Notes: generated from the sequence alone by a model not told the origin. A stretch of 64,000 nucleotides of DNA from Curtobacterium sp. BH-2-1-1 (GCF_001806325.1 NZ_CP017580.1:3720001-3784000), one strand, 5' to 3'. Shown: positions 1 through 8,532, numbered from the stretch's first letter. A program made the numbers and translations.

Positions 1-906
1 CACGCGTGGAAGGGGCACGACGACTCGGTGCGCCTGCCGCACGTCCCCGGGCACGAGTTCGCCGGGGTGGTGTCGTCCGTCGGGCCCGACGTCCGCGGGT
101 TCGCCGTGGGGAACCGGGTCACCGCGCCGTTCGTCTTCGCGTGCGGCGAGTGCGAGCAGTGCCTGGACGGTGCGACGCAGGTGTGCACCCGGCAGCAGCA
201 GCCCGGCTTCACGCTGCCCGGTTCGTACGCCGAGGCCGTGGTGGTCCCGCACGCGGACGTCAACCTCGTCGCGCTGCCGGACGCCGTCGGGTTCGCCGAG
301 GCCACCGGACTCGGATGCCGCTTCGGGACCGCGTACCACGCACTGCACGCCCGGGGACGGGTGGCCGCCGGCGAGTGGGTCGCCGTCTTGGGCTGCGGGG
401 GAGTCGGACTGTCGACCGTCATCGTCGCGGTCGCCGCCGGAGCGAAGGTCGTCGCGGTGGACGTCTCGCCCGCCGCGCTCGCACGTGCGGAAGCCCTCGG
501 TGCGGTCGCGGTGCCGATGGACGACGCGGTCGGGGAGGCCGTCCGAGCCGTCACGGGCGGCGGAGCCCACGTGTCCGTGGACGCCTTCGGCAGCCGCGCC
601 ACGTCGGTCGCCGCGGTCGCCGCACTCCGGCCTCGGGGTCGGCACGTCCAGGTCGGGCTGCTGCTCGACGACGAGGCCGTGCCGTCGATCCCGATGGGCC
701 GCGTCATCGGCGACGAGCTCGAGCTGCTCGGCAGTCACGGGATCTCGGTGGGGGAGTACGCGGCGATGCTCGACGACGTCGTCGCGGGTCGCCTCCGCCC
801 GTCGGAGTCGATCGGTCGGACGATCGGGTTCGACGAGCTGCCCGAGGCGATCCTCGCGATGGACCGGCCGGCGACCTCCGCGGGCATGACGGTCGCGGTG
901 TTCTGA
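1..906 (+). CDS. zinc-dependent alcohol dehydrogenase, 5' truncated
   Basis: Medium-chain dehydrogenase/reductase whose start lies upstream of the window; 301 residues are visible and frame 1 is open from base 1. The visible N-terminus carries PHVPGHEFAGVV, the GHE signature around a catalytic-zinc ligand. A structural-zinc loop with CGECEQC follows near residues 48-54 and a Rossmann motif GCGGVGLS near residue 133. These are the classic zinc-ADH domains: GroES-like first, NAD(P)-binding second. Family members oxidise alcohols or reduce aldehydes with NAD(P); the substrate cannot be told. It converges with the reductase at 923-1516. Confidence 0.85.
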   Translation, partial: HAWKGHDDSVRLPHVPGHEFAGVVSSVGPDVRGFAVGNRVTAPFVFACGECEQCLDGATQVCTRQQQPGFTLPGSYAEAVVVPHADVNLVALPDAVGFAEATGLGCRFGTAYHALHARGRVAAGEWVAVLGCGGVGLSTVIVAVAAGAKVVAVDVSPAALARAEALGAVAVPMDDAVGEAVRAVTGGGAHVSVDAFGSRATSVAAVAALRPRGRHVQVGLLLDDEAVPSIPMGRVIGDELELLGSHGISVGEYAAMLDDVVAGRLRPSESIGRTIGFDELPEAILAMDRPATSAGMTVAVF

Positions 907-925
907 GCGCCGGCGACCGCGCTCA
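904..925. terminator. short hairpin containing both convergent stop codons
   Basis: TGAGCGC (904-910) and GCGCTCA (919-925) are perfect inverted repeats around an 8-base loop. The left arm begins with the TGA of the dehydrogenase and the right arm ends with the stop of the opposing reductase. It may act as a weak two-way terminator. There is no T-run. Confidence 0.35.
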
Positions 926-1516
926 GCGCTTCGGTCGGTACACGTCCGCCTTCGCGCCGCCGTCGAACACCGTCGAGCTGATCAGCGTCAGGTCGAGTTC
1001 GTCCTGCAGCCCCGAGAAGATCCCGTCACCCGTCCCGACCACCACCGGCAGGACCACCAGGCGGTACTCGTCGACGAGGCCCGCAGCCACCAGGCTCCGG
1101 CAGAAGTCCGTCCCGCCCTGTGCGAGGACGTCAGCGCCGCCCTCGGCCCGCAGCCGGTCGACCTCGGCCACGAGGTCGCCGTGCGCCACCCGGGCACCGG
1201 TCCAGGTCGCCGCCGCGGGGGAGCCGGCCCCACCCGTGTCGACCGTGGCGGGATCGAACCCGGCCTGGCGGGTGAAGACGACCTTCGGGACGGTGTTCAT
1301 CGCACCGGCGACGGGTGTCGTCGCGTTCGCCCAGAAGGCGGCGATGGACTCGAACGTCCGACGACCGAACGCGTGCACACCGGCGCCGGACACGGTGTCG
1401 AGCACCCACGCGGCCGAGTCCGGACTCGCGGCGCGGAACATCCAGTCGGACTCCGCACGTGCACCTGCGACGAAACCGTCGAGGGACATCGACATCTTGA
1501 GGACGAGCTTCCGCAT
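923..1516 (-). CDS. dihydrofolate reductase/RibD C-terminal domain family protein
   Basis: A 197-residue protein starting MRKLVLKMSMSLDGFVAG, the usual opening of the stand-alone RibD_C/DHFR-like family. These are NADPH-dependent reductases of pterin- or pyrimidine-like substrates, mostly uncharacterised. ADVLAQGGTDFCRSLVAAGLVDE matches the conserved GG-x-L-x3-L-x3-GLVDE block and VVLPVVVGTGDGIF the C-terminal block. An upstream in-frame ATG lies inside the AT-rich palindrome at 1629-1642; the start at 1516 fits the family length. It diverges from alr and may share control with it. Confidence 0.8.
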   Translation of the reverse strand: MRKLVLKMSMSLDGFVAGARAESDWMFRAASPDSAAWVLDTVSGAGVHAFGRRTFESIAAFWANATTPVAGAMNTVPKVVFTRQAGFDPATVDTGGAGSPAAATWTGARVAHGDLVAEVDRLRAEGGADVLAQGGTDFCRSLVAAGLVDEYRLVVLPVVVGTGDGIFSGLQDELDLTLISSTVFDGGAKADVYRPKR

Positions 1517-1628
1517 CGGACACCGCCGCTTCCGAGCACCGCTCGGCGCTCGTGACGGCGATGCTAGAGGGCAGTGGCGTCGACCACCAGAGCGCGGCCG
1601 CAGCGCGGCCGGATGGATCTGAGTTGAC

Positions 1629-1642
1629 ATAATATGCATTAT
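1629..1642. promoter_or_regulatory. AT-rich palindrome, candidate operator or promoter
   Basis: ATAAT-ATGC-ATTAT is an inverted repeat, strikingly AT-rich against its surroundings. TTGACA (1624-1629) overlaps its left edge. On the minus strand TATTAT could be a -10 box for the reductase. A related palindrome at 1828-1842 lies just before alr, which suggests one regulator binding both. Confidence 0.4.
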
Positions 1643-1664
1643 CGGCGCGCGGCGAGTGGGGCCA

Positions 1665-1712
1665 GGAGGCGCGGATCACCGCAGCCGGTCCGCTCACGCC
1701 AGCCGCGCCTCC
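1665..1712. repeat. R1 dispersed palindrome, copy a
   Basis: GGAGGCGCGG (1665-1674) and CCGCGCCTCC (1703-1712), followed by CGTCC, form the arms of the R1 family that recurs through the window. This copy lies between divergent genes rather than at a 3' end. Confidence 0.6.
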
Positions 1713-1827
1713 CGTCCCTCGTGCAGCAGCGACGGCCGTCATCCGCGCGGCATCGACGGCTTGGGTCGCGCGGCGCGCGACGTCATCCCCAGGACCGATG
1801 ACTTCCTCCGTAGTGTCCGTGACCATC

Positions 1828-1842
1828 GATATCATGCATATC
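1828..1842. promoter_or_regulatory. AT-rich palindrome upstream of alr
   Basis: GATAT-CATGC-ATATC is a perfect 5-bp-arm inverted repeat 29 bp before the alr start. It shares the ATGCAT core with the box at 1629-1642. Its place suggests an operator or a -10 region overlapping an operator. Confidence 0.4.
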
Positions 1843-1871
1843 AGTTCGGCAGCGATCTCCAGGAGGCAGGC

Positions 1872-3002
1872 ATGACACCGTCGCGCCCACAGCTCGTCGT
1901 CCACGACGACGCCGTCCGCGCGAACACCGCCGTGTTCGCCGACCGGACGGACGGCGGCGTCATGGCCGTCCTCAAGGCCGACGGGTTCGGCCACGGGGCG
2001 ATCGCCCGGTCGGTCCTCGCCGCCGGGGCGACGTCGATCGGCGTGACCACCATCGACGAAGCGATCGCCGTCCGGGCAACCGTGACGGACGCGCCGGTGC
2101 TCAGCTGGCTCAACCCGGTCGACGCCGACTTCGACGGTGCGCTGCTCGCCGACGTCGACATCGCCGTCCCGAGCGCCGACCTGCTCAGTGCCGTCAGCCG
2201 TGCAGCAGTCCGGACCGGACGCCGTGCCCGGGTCCACCTGCACGTCGACGTCGGGATGGCCCGCGACGGTGCCGACCCCGGATCGTGGCCGTCACTGTGC
2301 ACCGCCGCACGCGAGCTCGAGCGGCTCGGCACGGTCCGGGTCGTCGGGGTGATGGGCCACATGTCCTGCGCCGACCAGCCCGACGACCCGCAGAACACGC
2401 GCGAACGGCTGCTGTTCGACAACGCGGTCCGCACCGCCCGGCGCCGCGGACTGTCCGGCTTCGTCACGCACCTCGCCGCCACGGCAGCGACCGTCACCGG
2501 GGTCGGCGGCCGCCACGGTCTGCACCGCATCGGCGCGGGGCTCTTCGGGATCGACCCCTCCCGGACCTCGACGGACCTGCAGCCGACGCTCTCACTGACG
2601 GCGCCGGTCGTCGGTTCCCGGGTGATCGGCCCCGGAGCCGGCGTCGGCTACGGCCTCGACCACGTCGTCGACCGTCGGACCACCCTGGCGCTGCTCCCCC
2701 TGGGCTACGGCGACGGACTCCCCCGTGCGGCGTCCGAGCGGGCCGAGGTACAGGTGCGCGGACGCCGCCGACCGCTCGTCGGCCGGTTCTCGATGGACAT
2801 GGTCGTCGTGGACACCGGCGACGACCGGCTGGAGCTCGGCGAGACCGTCACGTTCTTCGGGCGCGGCCTCGACGGCGAGCCGACCGTCCACGACTGGGCG
2901 GGCTGGGCCGACACCATCGAGCACGAGATCGTCACCCGCATCGGCACGCGCGCCGCCCGGGTCCACCGCACCGTCACCACCCCGGAGGCCACCGTTGCCT
3001 GA
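1872..3002 (+). CDS. alr: alanine racemase
   Basis: PLP-dependent racemase making D-alanine for peptidoglycan; 376 residues, normal for the family. The PLP lysine lies in VLKADGFGHG near residue 33, a variant of the common VKANAYGHG. Further family blocks are GVMGHMSCAD, HRIGAGLFGI, VGYGLDHVV (with the C-terminal catalytic Tyr), PLGYGDGLPR and GRFSMDMVVVD. The ATG at 1872 is preceded by AGGAGG, and upstream in-frame starts lack a site. It overlaps ddl by 8 bp, so the two are co-transcribed and make D-Ala-D-Ala. Whether it is the only alr or a divergent second copy cannot be told from this window. Confidence 0.9.
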   Translation: MTPSRPQLVVHDDAVRANTAVFADRTDGGVMAVLKADGFGHGAIARSVLAAGATSIGVTTIDEAIAVRATVTDAPVLSWLNPVDADFDGALLADVDIAVPSADLLSAVSRAAVRTGRRARVHLHVDVGMARDGADPGSWPSLCTAARELERLGTVRVVGVMGHMSCADQPDDPQNTRERLLFDNAVRTARRRGLSGFVTHLAATAATVTGVGGRHGLHRIGAGLFGIDPSRTSTDLQPTLSLTAPVVGSRVIGPGAGVGYGLDHVVDRRTTLALLPLGYGDGLPRAASERAEVQVRGRRRPLVGRFSMDMVVVDTGDDRLELGETVTFFGRGLDGEPTVHDWAGWADTIEHEIVTRIGTRAARVHRTVTTPEATVA

Positions 3003-3981
3003 TCGCCACGACTCCCACACCCCCACGGCCCCGACGCGGATCGCGGTCGTCGGTGGCGGCGCGAACGACGAGCACGAGGTCTCGCTCGCATCCGCGGCCG
3101 CGGTCACGCGAGCCGTCCGGGCCCTCGGCTTCGACGCGGTCCCCCTGACGATCGACCGGACGGGCGGATGGCGGCACACAAACGGTACCGCGCTGTCCCC
3201 CGCGGACGCCGTCGCCGTGCTGACGTCGTGCCGCGCGGCGTTCCCGGTGCTCCACGGTGTCCACGGTGAGGACGGCGCGGTCGCCGGCTTCCTCACGATG
3301 ATCGGCGTGCCGGTGGTCGGTTCCCCCGTCCGCGCCGGCGCACTCGGCATGGACAAGTGGGTCACGAAGACCGTGGCCGAAGCCGTCGGCGTCCGCACGG
3401 CGCCGGGTGTGCTGATCCGCGCTGGAGACGAGATCGGCCCCGTGCCCCTGCGGCCGCCCTTCGTCGTGAAGCCGACGACCGGTGGGTCGAGCAACGGCGT
3501 GACGGTGGTCCGGACGCCCGACGCGTACGCGGCTGCCGTGGCACATGCCCGCGCTGCAGGCGCCGACGTGCTCACCGAGGCGTTCGTCACCGGGCGCGAG
3601 GTCGACATCGCCGTGTTCCGCGACGACACCGGGACGCTCCGCACCGGCGCGACGCTGGAGATCGGCGTCGCCGACGGAGACGTGTTCGGGCGCGCCGAGA
3701 AGTACGACGGGACCGCACGGTTCACGGTGCCGGCGGCACTGACTGCCTCCGACGAGGCAGCGATCGACCACGCAGCCCGGACCCTCTACGACACGCTCGG
3801 GTGCGCGGGTGTCGCGCGGTTCGACTTCTTCCTCACCGACGACGGCGTCGTGCTGAACGAGGTGAACACCGCGCCGGGGTTCACCGAGCAGTCGCAGGTG
3901 CCCCGGATGTTCGCGGCGGTCGGCTTGGACTACGTCGAGCTCGTGCGTGCCCTGGTGCAGGCGGCGGAACGGGCCGTCTGA
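2995..3981 (+). CDS. ddl: D-alanine--D-alanine ligase
   Basis: ATP-grasp ligase joining two D-alanines for the cell-wall stem peptide; 328 residues. The TTG start sits 6 bases after GGAGG and overlaps the alr end. Visible blocks are the N-terminal GGGANDEHEVSLASA, HGVHGEDGAVAGF, the ATP-grasp KPTTGGSSNGV, EAFVTGREVDIAVF, and the Mg-binding C-terminal RFDFFLTDDGVVLNEVNTAPGFT. The omega-loop reads EKYDGTARFTVPA: the Lys-Tyr pair is typical of D-Ala-D-Ala (or D-Ser) enzymes, not of the D-lactate ligases of glycopeptide resistance. No vanH or vanX neighbour is present. Confidence 0.9.
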   Translation: MPDRHDSHTPTAPTRIAVVGGGANDEHEVSLASAAAVTRAVRALGFDAVPLTIDRTGGWRHTNGTALSPADAVAVLTSCRAAFPVLHGVHGEDGAVAGFLTMIGVPVVGSPVRAGALGMDKWVTKTVAEAVGVRTAPGVLIRAGDEIGPVPLRPPFVVKPTTGGSSNGVTVVRTPDAYAAAVAHARAAGADVLTEAFVTGREVDIAVFRDDTGTLRTGATLEIGVADGDVFGRAEKYDGTARFTVPAALTASDEAAIDHAARTLYDTLGCAGVARFDFFLTDDGVVLNEVNTAPGFTEQSQVPRMFAAVGLDYVELVRALVQAAERAV

Positions 3982-4005
3982 CCGGTGAACCGCGCCGCCG
4001 TGCGA

Positions 4006-4167
4006 TCAGGACTGCGGATCGACGCTCGTCGGGACGTCGTCCGCGTCGATCTCGAGCGAGGCGTGTTCGCCGCCCTGCTCCTCGAGGTTCTCCTGGTCCG
4101 TGTCCGGCTGCTCCGGCTCCTCGCTGTGGGTGGTCTCCTCGGCAGGGTCAGGCTGGCTGTAGCTCAT
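4006..4167 (-). CDS. small acidic hydrophilic protein
   Basis: A 53-residue frame with ATG start, beginning MSYSQPDPAEETTHSEEP, unusually rich in Glu, Asp and Gln, with no Cys, hydrophobic segment or known motif. Composition is plausible for a real small disordered protein. No clear ribosome-binding site precedes it and no function is recognised. It lies alone between ddl and the hairpin at 4321-4368. Confidence 0.45.
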   Translation of the reverse strand: MSYSQPDPAEETTHSEEPEQPDTDQENLEEQGGEHASLEIDADDVPTSVDPQS

Positions 4168-4232
4168 GTGGCGGAAGCTACGCGGGCCGACCTGGGCGCG
4201 CGTCCGGCGGTCCGGAACACGCGTTGCGTGGT

Positions 4233-4272
4233 CCAGGAGGAACGGTGCGGGCCCGACCCGCGCCTCCCGTCC
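4233..4272. repeat. R1 dispersed palindrome, degenerate copy b
   Basis: The right arm CCGCGCCTCCCGTCC ends at 4272. The left arm (CCAGGAGG...GGTGCGG) has an insertion relative to GGAGGCGCGG. It is part of the R1 family. Confidence 0.45.
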
Positions 4273-4320
4273 GCCGTGGCGTCGCGACGAGGGGACGGGG
4301 ATGCGACGCGCGGACGCCGA

Positions 4321-4368
4321 ACGCCAGCGAGGCGGATCGGCATCGCTGCCGACCCGCCTCGCTGGCGT
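4321..4368 (-). terminator. very long stem-loop, probable terminator
   Basis: A 15-bp perfect arm pair (4321-4335 with 4354-4368, ACGCCAGCGAGGCGG) encloses an inner TCGGCA/TGCCGA stem with a TCGC loop. The result is an almost continuous hairpin of about 21 bp with one mismatch. It lies 60 bp after the DUF4190 gene on the minus strand. There is no U-tract, as is common in high-GC actinobacteria. Confidence 0.6.
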
Positions 4369-4427
4369 ACCGATGCGCGCCGACTCGGGACGGTGATCCC
4401 CGGTCAGACGCCAGCGGCGATGTGGAC

Positions 4428-4733
4428 TCAGGCCTGGGACAGCACGACCGCGGTGAGGATGTAGCCGACGATGCCGATGACGATCGCGATGGCCGACAGG
4501 ATGATGCCGCCGAGGACGATCCCCCGACCGGACGCGCGTCGGCGAGCCAGGATGCCGAGGACGAGCCCGATGATGCCGGCGATCACACCGATGATCGCCA
4601 GGAAGATGCCACCGACGACACCGATGATGCCGAGGACGAGGCTCGCGATGGCGAGTCCGCCACCCGTGCCGGCCGGTGCTGCACCGGGCGTGTTCGCTGC
4701 GGGGTAGTTCGGTCCACCGGTCTGGTCGGCCAT
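4428..4733 (-). CDS. DUF4190-type small membrane protein
   Basis: A 101-residue protein: hydrophilic Pro/Gly-rich N-terminus (MADQTGGPNYPAANTPG), then two glycine/isoleucine-rich membrane segments joined by a basic loop (ARRRASGRG), the layout of DUF4190 proteins. The ATG is preceded by GAAGGAGA on the minus strand. Its role is unknown; relatives sit in the membrane with a cytosolic tail. It stands downstream of the UvrA-like gene, with 138 bp between. Confidence 0.75.
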   Translation of the reverse strand: MADQTGGPNYPAANTPGAAPAGTGGGLAIASLVLGIIGVVGGIFLAIIGVIAGIIGLVLGILARRRASGRGIVLGGIILSAIAIVIGIVGYILTAVVLSQA

Positions 4734-4871
4734 GAGGTCTCCTTCGTCGTGAACGCTCGTCATGCGACCGGGTAGCCGCGGGCGGGGTGGCCCAAGCATG
4801 AGCGTCAGTCAGGACGGTAGACCGTTCGGCCAGCTGGTGTTCAGGCACTCCTTCCGGACCTGTCCCCCGCC

Positions 4872-7238
4872 TCAGGCTCCGACGTAGGCCGCCAGGTGCT
4901 CCCCCGTGATCGTCGACCGAGCGGCGACGAGCTCGGCCGGCGTGCCCTCGAACACGACGCGGCCGCCGTCGTGGCCGGCGCCGGGCCCGAGGTCGATGAG
5001 CCAGTCGGCATGTGCCATCACGGCCTGGTGGTGCTCGATCACGACGACCGTGCGCCCGGCCTCGACCATGCCGTCCAGCAGCCCGAGCAGCTGTTGGACG
5101 TCCGCCAGGTGCAGCCCGGTCGTCGGCTCGTCGAGGACGATCACCCCGCCGGGGTCGCCGAGGTGCGTCGCGAGCTTGAGCCGCTGCCGCTCGCCGCCGG
5201 ACAGGGTCGTCAGCGGCTGCCCGATCGTCAGGTACCCGAGTCCGACGTCGACGAGCCGGGCGAGGATCGCGTGCGCCGCGGGGATCCTCGACTCCCCCGT
5301 CGCGAAGAACGCCGCGGCGTCGGCCACGGGCATCGCGAGGACCTCACTGATGTCCTTCCCCCCGAGCCGGTACTCGAGCACCGACTGGTCGAATCGCTTC
5401 CCGCCGCACTCTGCGCACGGGGTCGCGATGCCGGCCATCATGCCGAGGTCCGTGTAGATGACCCCCGCGCCGTTGCACGCCGGGCACGCACCCTCGGAGT
5501 TGGCGCTGAACAGGGCGGGCTTCACACCGTTGGCCTTCGCGAAGGCCTTGCGGATCGGCTCCAGCAGCCCCGTGTACGTCGCCGGGTTGCTCCGCCGGGA
5601 GCCGCGGATCGCGCCCTGGTCGATCGCGACGACACCGTCACGCGGTGACAGCGACCCGTGGATGAGCGTGCTCTTGCCGGAGCCGGCGACACCCGTCACG
5701 ACCGTGAGCACCCCGGTCGGCACGTCGACGTCCACACCCTGCAGGTTGTGCGCGTCCGCACCCCGGATCTCGAGGACGCCGGTGCGTTCGCGCACGACGT
5801 CCTTCACCGACACCCGGTCGTCGAGGTGGCGACCGGTGACCGTGTCGCTCGTGCGGAGCCCGTCGACCGGCCCCTCGTAGCAGAGCGCCCCGCCGTTCGT
5901 CCCCGCACCCGGCCCGAGGTCGACGACGTGGTCCGCGATCGCGATGACCTCGGGCTTGTGCTCGACGACGAGCACCGTGTTGCCCTTGTCGCGGAGGCGG
6001 AGCAGGAGCCCGTTCATCCGCTCGATGTCGTGGGGGTGCAACCCGGTGCTCGGTTCGTCGAAGACGTAGGTGACGTCGCTCAAGGACGACCCGAGGTGCT
6101 TCACCATCTTGACGCGCTGCCCCTCTCCCCCGGACAGGGTCCCCGTGGGGCGGTCGAGCGAGAGGTACCCGAGGCCGATCTCGACGAAGGAGTCGACCGC
6201 GTCCCGCAGGCCGTCGAGCAGCGGCCCGACGGTCGGTTCGTCGATCCCCCGCAGCCAGGCGGCGAGGTCGGTGATCTGCATCGCGCAGACGTCCGCGATG
6301 CTCTTGCCGGCGATCGTCGACGACCGTGCGACGTCGTTCAGCCGGGTGCCACCGCAGGCCGGACAGGTGGTGAAGGTGACCGCGCGGTCGACGAAGGCCC
6401 GGATGTGGGGCTGCATCGCTTCGCGGTCCTTCTGCAAGAACGAGCGCCGCACGCGCGGGACGAGCCCCTCGTACGTCATGTTGATGCCGGCGATCTTCTG
6501 CTTCGTCGGTTCGCGGTACAGGAAGTCCTGGCGTTCGGCGTCCGTGAAGTCACGGATCGGCGTGTCCTTGTCGAAGTACCCGGACTCGGCGAACATCCGG
6601 ACGTTCCAGCCGTCCGTGCCGTACCCGGGGATCGTGATCGCCCCGTCCGACAGGGACTTCGTGTCGTCGAACAGCTGCGTGAGGTCGATGTCGGTGACCG
6701 TGCCGCGGCCTTCGCAGTCGGCGCACATGCCGCCGAGCCGTGAGAACGAGACCTTCTCCGCCTTGGCGTCCTTGCCCTTCTGCACGGTGATGGCACCACC
6801 GGCCGTGACCGTCGCGAGGTTGAAGGAGAACGCGTTCGGGCCACCGATGTGGGGCGTCCCGAGGCGGCTGAACAGCACGCGGAGCATGGCGTTGGCGTCC
6901 GTCACGGTGCCCACGGTCGAGCGGGGATCGGCGCCGATGCGTTCCTGGTCGACGACGATCGCCGTGGTGAGGCCGTCGAGCACGTCGACGTCGGGGCGTG
7001 CGAGCGACGGCATGAACCCCTGCAGGAACGCGCTGTACGTCTCGTTGATCATGCGCTGCGACTCCGCCGCGATGGTCGCGAAGACCAATGAGCTCTTGCC
7101 CGACCCCGACACGCCGGTGAAGACGGTCAGGCGACGCTTCGGGAGCTCGACGTCGACGTCGCGCAGGTTGTTCTCACGTGCACCACGCACCCGGATGCGG
7201 TCGTGGGTGTCAGCGGCGTGCTCGGCACTCGGTTCCAT
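4872..7238 (-). CDS. UvrA-like ABC-class ATPase, short form
   Basis: A 788-residue double ABC ATPase with UvrA architecture. It shows Walker A GVSGSGKSSL and GVAGSGKSTL, signatures LSGGEGQRVKM and LSGGERQRLKL, Walker B blocks VFDEPSTGLH and VLDEPTTGLH, and zinc modules CADCEGRG, CPACGG, CPACNG and CAECGG. It is about 150 residues shorter than true UvrA, as in UvrA2/DrrC-like proteins that lack the UvrB-binding region and are linked to drug or DNA-damage tolerance. The main excinuclease subunit is expected elsewhere. The ATG at 7238 follows an in-frame GTG at 7244; either could start translation. Confidence 0.85.
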   Translation of the reverse strand: MEPSAEHAADTHDRIRVRGARENNLRDVDVELPKRRLTVFTGVSGSGKSSLVFATIAAESQRMINETYSAFLQGFMPSLARPDVDVLDGLTTAIVVDQERIGADPRSTVGTVTDANAMLRVLFSRLGTPHIGGPNAFSFNLATVTAGGAITVQKGKDAKAEKVSFSRLGGMCADCEGRGTVTDIDLTQLFDDTKSLSDGAITIPGYGTDGWNVRMFAESGYFDKDTPIRDFTDAERQDFLYREPTKQKIAGINMTYEGLVPRVRRSFLQKDREAMQPHIRAFVDRAVTFTTCPACGGTRLNDVARSSTIAGKSIADVCAMQITDLAAWLRGIDEPTVGPLLDGLRDAVDSFVEIGLGYLSLDRPTGTLSGGEGQRVKMVKHLGSSLSDVTYVFDEPSTGLHPHDIERMNGLLLRLRDKGNTVLVVEHKPEVIAIADHVVDLGPGAGTNGGALCYEGPVDGLRTSDTVTGRHLDDRVSVKDVVRERTGVLEIRGADAHNLQGVDVDVPTGVLTVVTGVAGSGKSTLIHGSLSPRDGVVAIDQGAIRGSRRSNPATYTGLLEPIRKAFAKANGVKPALFSANSEGACPACNGAGVIYTDLGMMAGIATPCAECGGKRFDQSVLEYRLGGKDISEVLAMPVADAAAFFATGESRIPAAHAILARLVDVGLGYLTIGQPLTTLSGGERQRLKLATHLGDPGGVIVLDEPTTGLHLADVQQLLGLLDGMVEAGRTVVVIEHHQAVMAHADWLIDLGPGAGHDGGRVVFEGTPAELVAARSTITGEHLAAYVGA

Positions 7239-7304
7239 GCCCACAGGGTAGCGGTGACGTGTGACGTTCCACAGGACGGTTCCGCACCGGAACGAGCCGG
7301 CGCG

Positions 7305-7760
7305 TCAGGACGGCGCGTGGGTGCGGACGAGGCCCGGGAGCTCGGCGGGCTCGAAGGGCTCGTCGGTGGCGTCGAGCTCGTCGGCCGTCCACCAGCGGGA
7401 CCGCAGGATGTCCACGCGCTCGTCGTCGGTCCACTCGGCGTCCGACAGCGTGAAGCCGGGCGTCCGGACGACGTAGAACTCCGCGTGGCCGCGGTCGTGG
7501 TCGGCCAGGTCCCACTCGACGCTGAAGTCCCACGACCACACCGGCTCCCCCGGGTCGTCGATGACGATGCCGGTCTCCTCGCGCAGCTCGCGGATCGCGG
7601 CGTCGCGGTGGTCCTCGCCGGGGTCGACACCGCCGCCGGGCGTGATCCAGCGGTGCGCTCCGTCCGACGACGGGGAGTTGGTGTCCATCAGGAACACCCG
7701 ACCGTCGGGGTCGAGCAGGATGATCCGGGAGGTGCGGCGCAGGCCGGGCTTCGCAGTCAC
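7305..7760 (-). CDS. NUDIX hydrolase
   Basis: A 151-residue protein with a perfect Nudix box, GGVDPGEDHRDAAIRELREE then TGI, i.e. G-x5-E-x7-REUXEEXGU. It would hydrolyse a nucleoside diphosphate linked to another group with Mg or Mn; the substrate is unknown. The GTG start at 7760 lies 10 bp after the SDR stop, so the two form a short operon. Open frame further upstream lies inside the SDR gene and is not needed. The Trp-rich part (PVWSWDFSVEWD) is typical of mutT-like members. Confidence 0.85.
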   Translation of the reverse strand: MTAKPGLRRTSRIILLDPDGRVFLMDTNSPSSDGAHRWITPGGGVDPGEDHRDAAIRELREETGIVIDDPGEPVWSWDFSVEWDLADHDRGHAEFYVVRTPGFTLSDAEWTDDERVDILRSRWWTADELDATDEPFEPAELPGLVRTHAPS

Positions 7761-7770
7761 CCGTCCGACG

Positions 7771-8532
7771 TTAGCCGACGAAGCCGCTGACGTCGCCGAC
7801 GAGCTTGGTGTGGTCGGCGGGGATCGGCTCGATCGCGGCCGCGGCGATCTCGGCGGCGAACTCGGAGACGCTGTAGAGCTTGCCGACCTCGGCACGGCGG
7901 CCCTCGATCGCGCCCGGGTTGAGGCGGTTGAGGAGCGTGGCGGTGATCGTGCCCTCGATCATGTCGCCGGAGACGACGACGAACTCGATGCCCGCCGCGT
8001 CGAGCTGCGGGACGAGTTCGCGGAGGGCGAGCTCGCCGGCCCGCTTGCTCTTGGCGACCGGGACGTACTCGTCCATCGTCTCGGCGCTCTCGACGAAGTG
8101 GGCCTGGTGGCTCGTGACGAACACGACGCGCGATCCGGCGGGCATGTGCGGCACAGCGGTCTGCAGCATGTCCACCTGCGCGTCGCGGTTCAGGCGCAGC
8201 GCGTAGTCCTCGCCCAGGCCGGACTCCATGCCACCGGAGGCGTTGAGCACGAGCAGGTCGACGCCGCCCCACTCCTGCACGACGGTGTCGACCATCGCCT
8301 GGACGGAGTCGTGGTCGGTCAGGTCCGCACCGACGGCGAGTGCCGACCCGCCCGCGGCGACGATCTTCTCGGCGATCTGCTCGGCACGCTTGGCCTTGTT
8401 GCGGTAGTTCACGACGACCTTGGCGCCGGCCTCGGCCAGGTACCCGACGGTGTCGGCGCCGATGCCGCGGGACGAACCCGTGACGAGGGCGCGCTTGTCG
8501 GCGAGGGATCCGGGGGCGAGGGGGTTGCTCAC
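7771..8532 (-). CDS. short-chain dehydrogenase/reductase
   Basis: A 253-residue SDR: cofactor motif TGSSRGIG near residue 19, DLTDHDSVQ for adenine binding, LVLNASGG in place of NNAG, and catalytic serine in VVFVTSHQAHF. The active-site block reads YVPVAKSK, so lysine is five, not four, residues after tyrosine, unlike the classic YxxxK. Either the helix is shifted or the following lysine serves. A 3-oxoacyl-ACP-reductase-like role is possible; the substrate is unknown. It is transcribed away from nfeD. Confidence 0.8.
   Translation of the reverse strand: MSNPLAPGSLADKRALVTGSSRGIGADTVGYLAEAGAKVVVNYRNKAKRAEQIAEKIVAAGGSALAVGADLTDHDSVQAMVDTVVQEWGGVDLLVLNASGGMESGLGEDYALRLNRDAQVDMLQTAVPHMPAGSRVVFVTSHQAHFVESAETMDEYVPVAKSKRAGELALRELVPQLDAAGIEFVVVSGDMIEGTITATLLNRLNPGAIEGRRAEVGKLYSVSEFAAEIAAAAIEPIPADHTKLVGDVSGFVG

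Noticed and set aside
1517..1639. Longer N-terminus for the DHFR-like protein from the ATG at 1639
   Set aside because: That ATG lies inside the AT-rich palindrome, the added 41 residues are Arg/Pro-rich and unlike the family, which opens at MRKLVLKMSMSLDG.
1656..1871. Longer N-terminus for alanine racemase
   Set aside because: The extra 72 residues are low-complexity and contain an R1 repeat and the second palindrome; the strong AGGAGG is at 1872.
3001..3981. Vancomycin-type D-Ala-D-Lac ligase
   Set aside because: The omega loop keeps Lys-Tyr and no vanH/vanX homologue is near.
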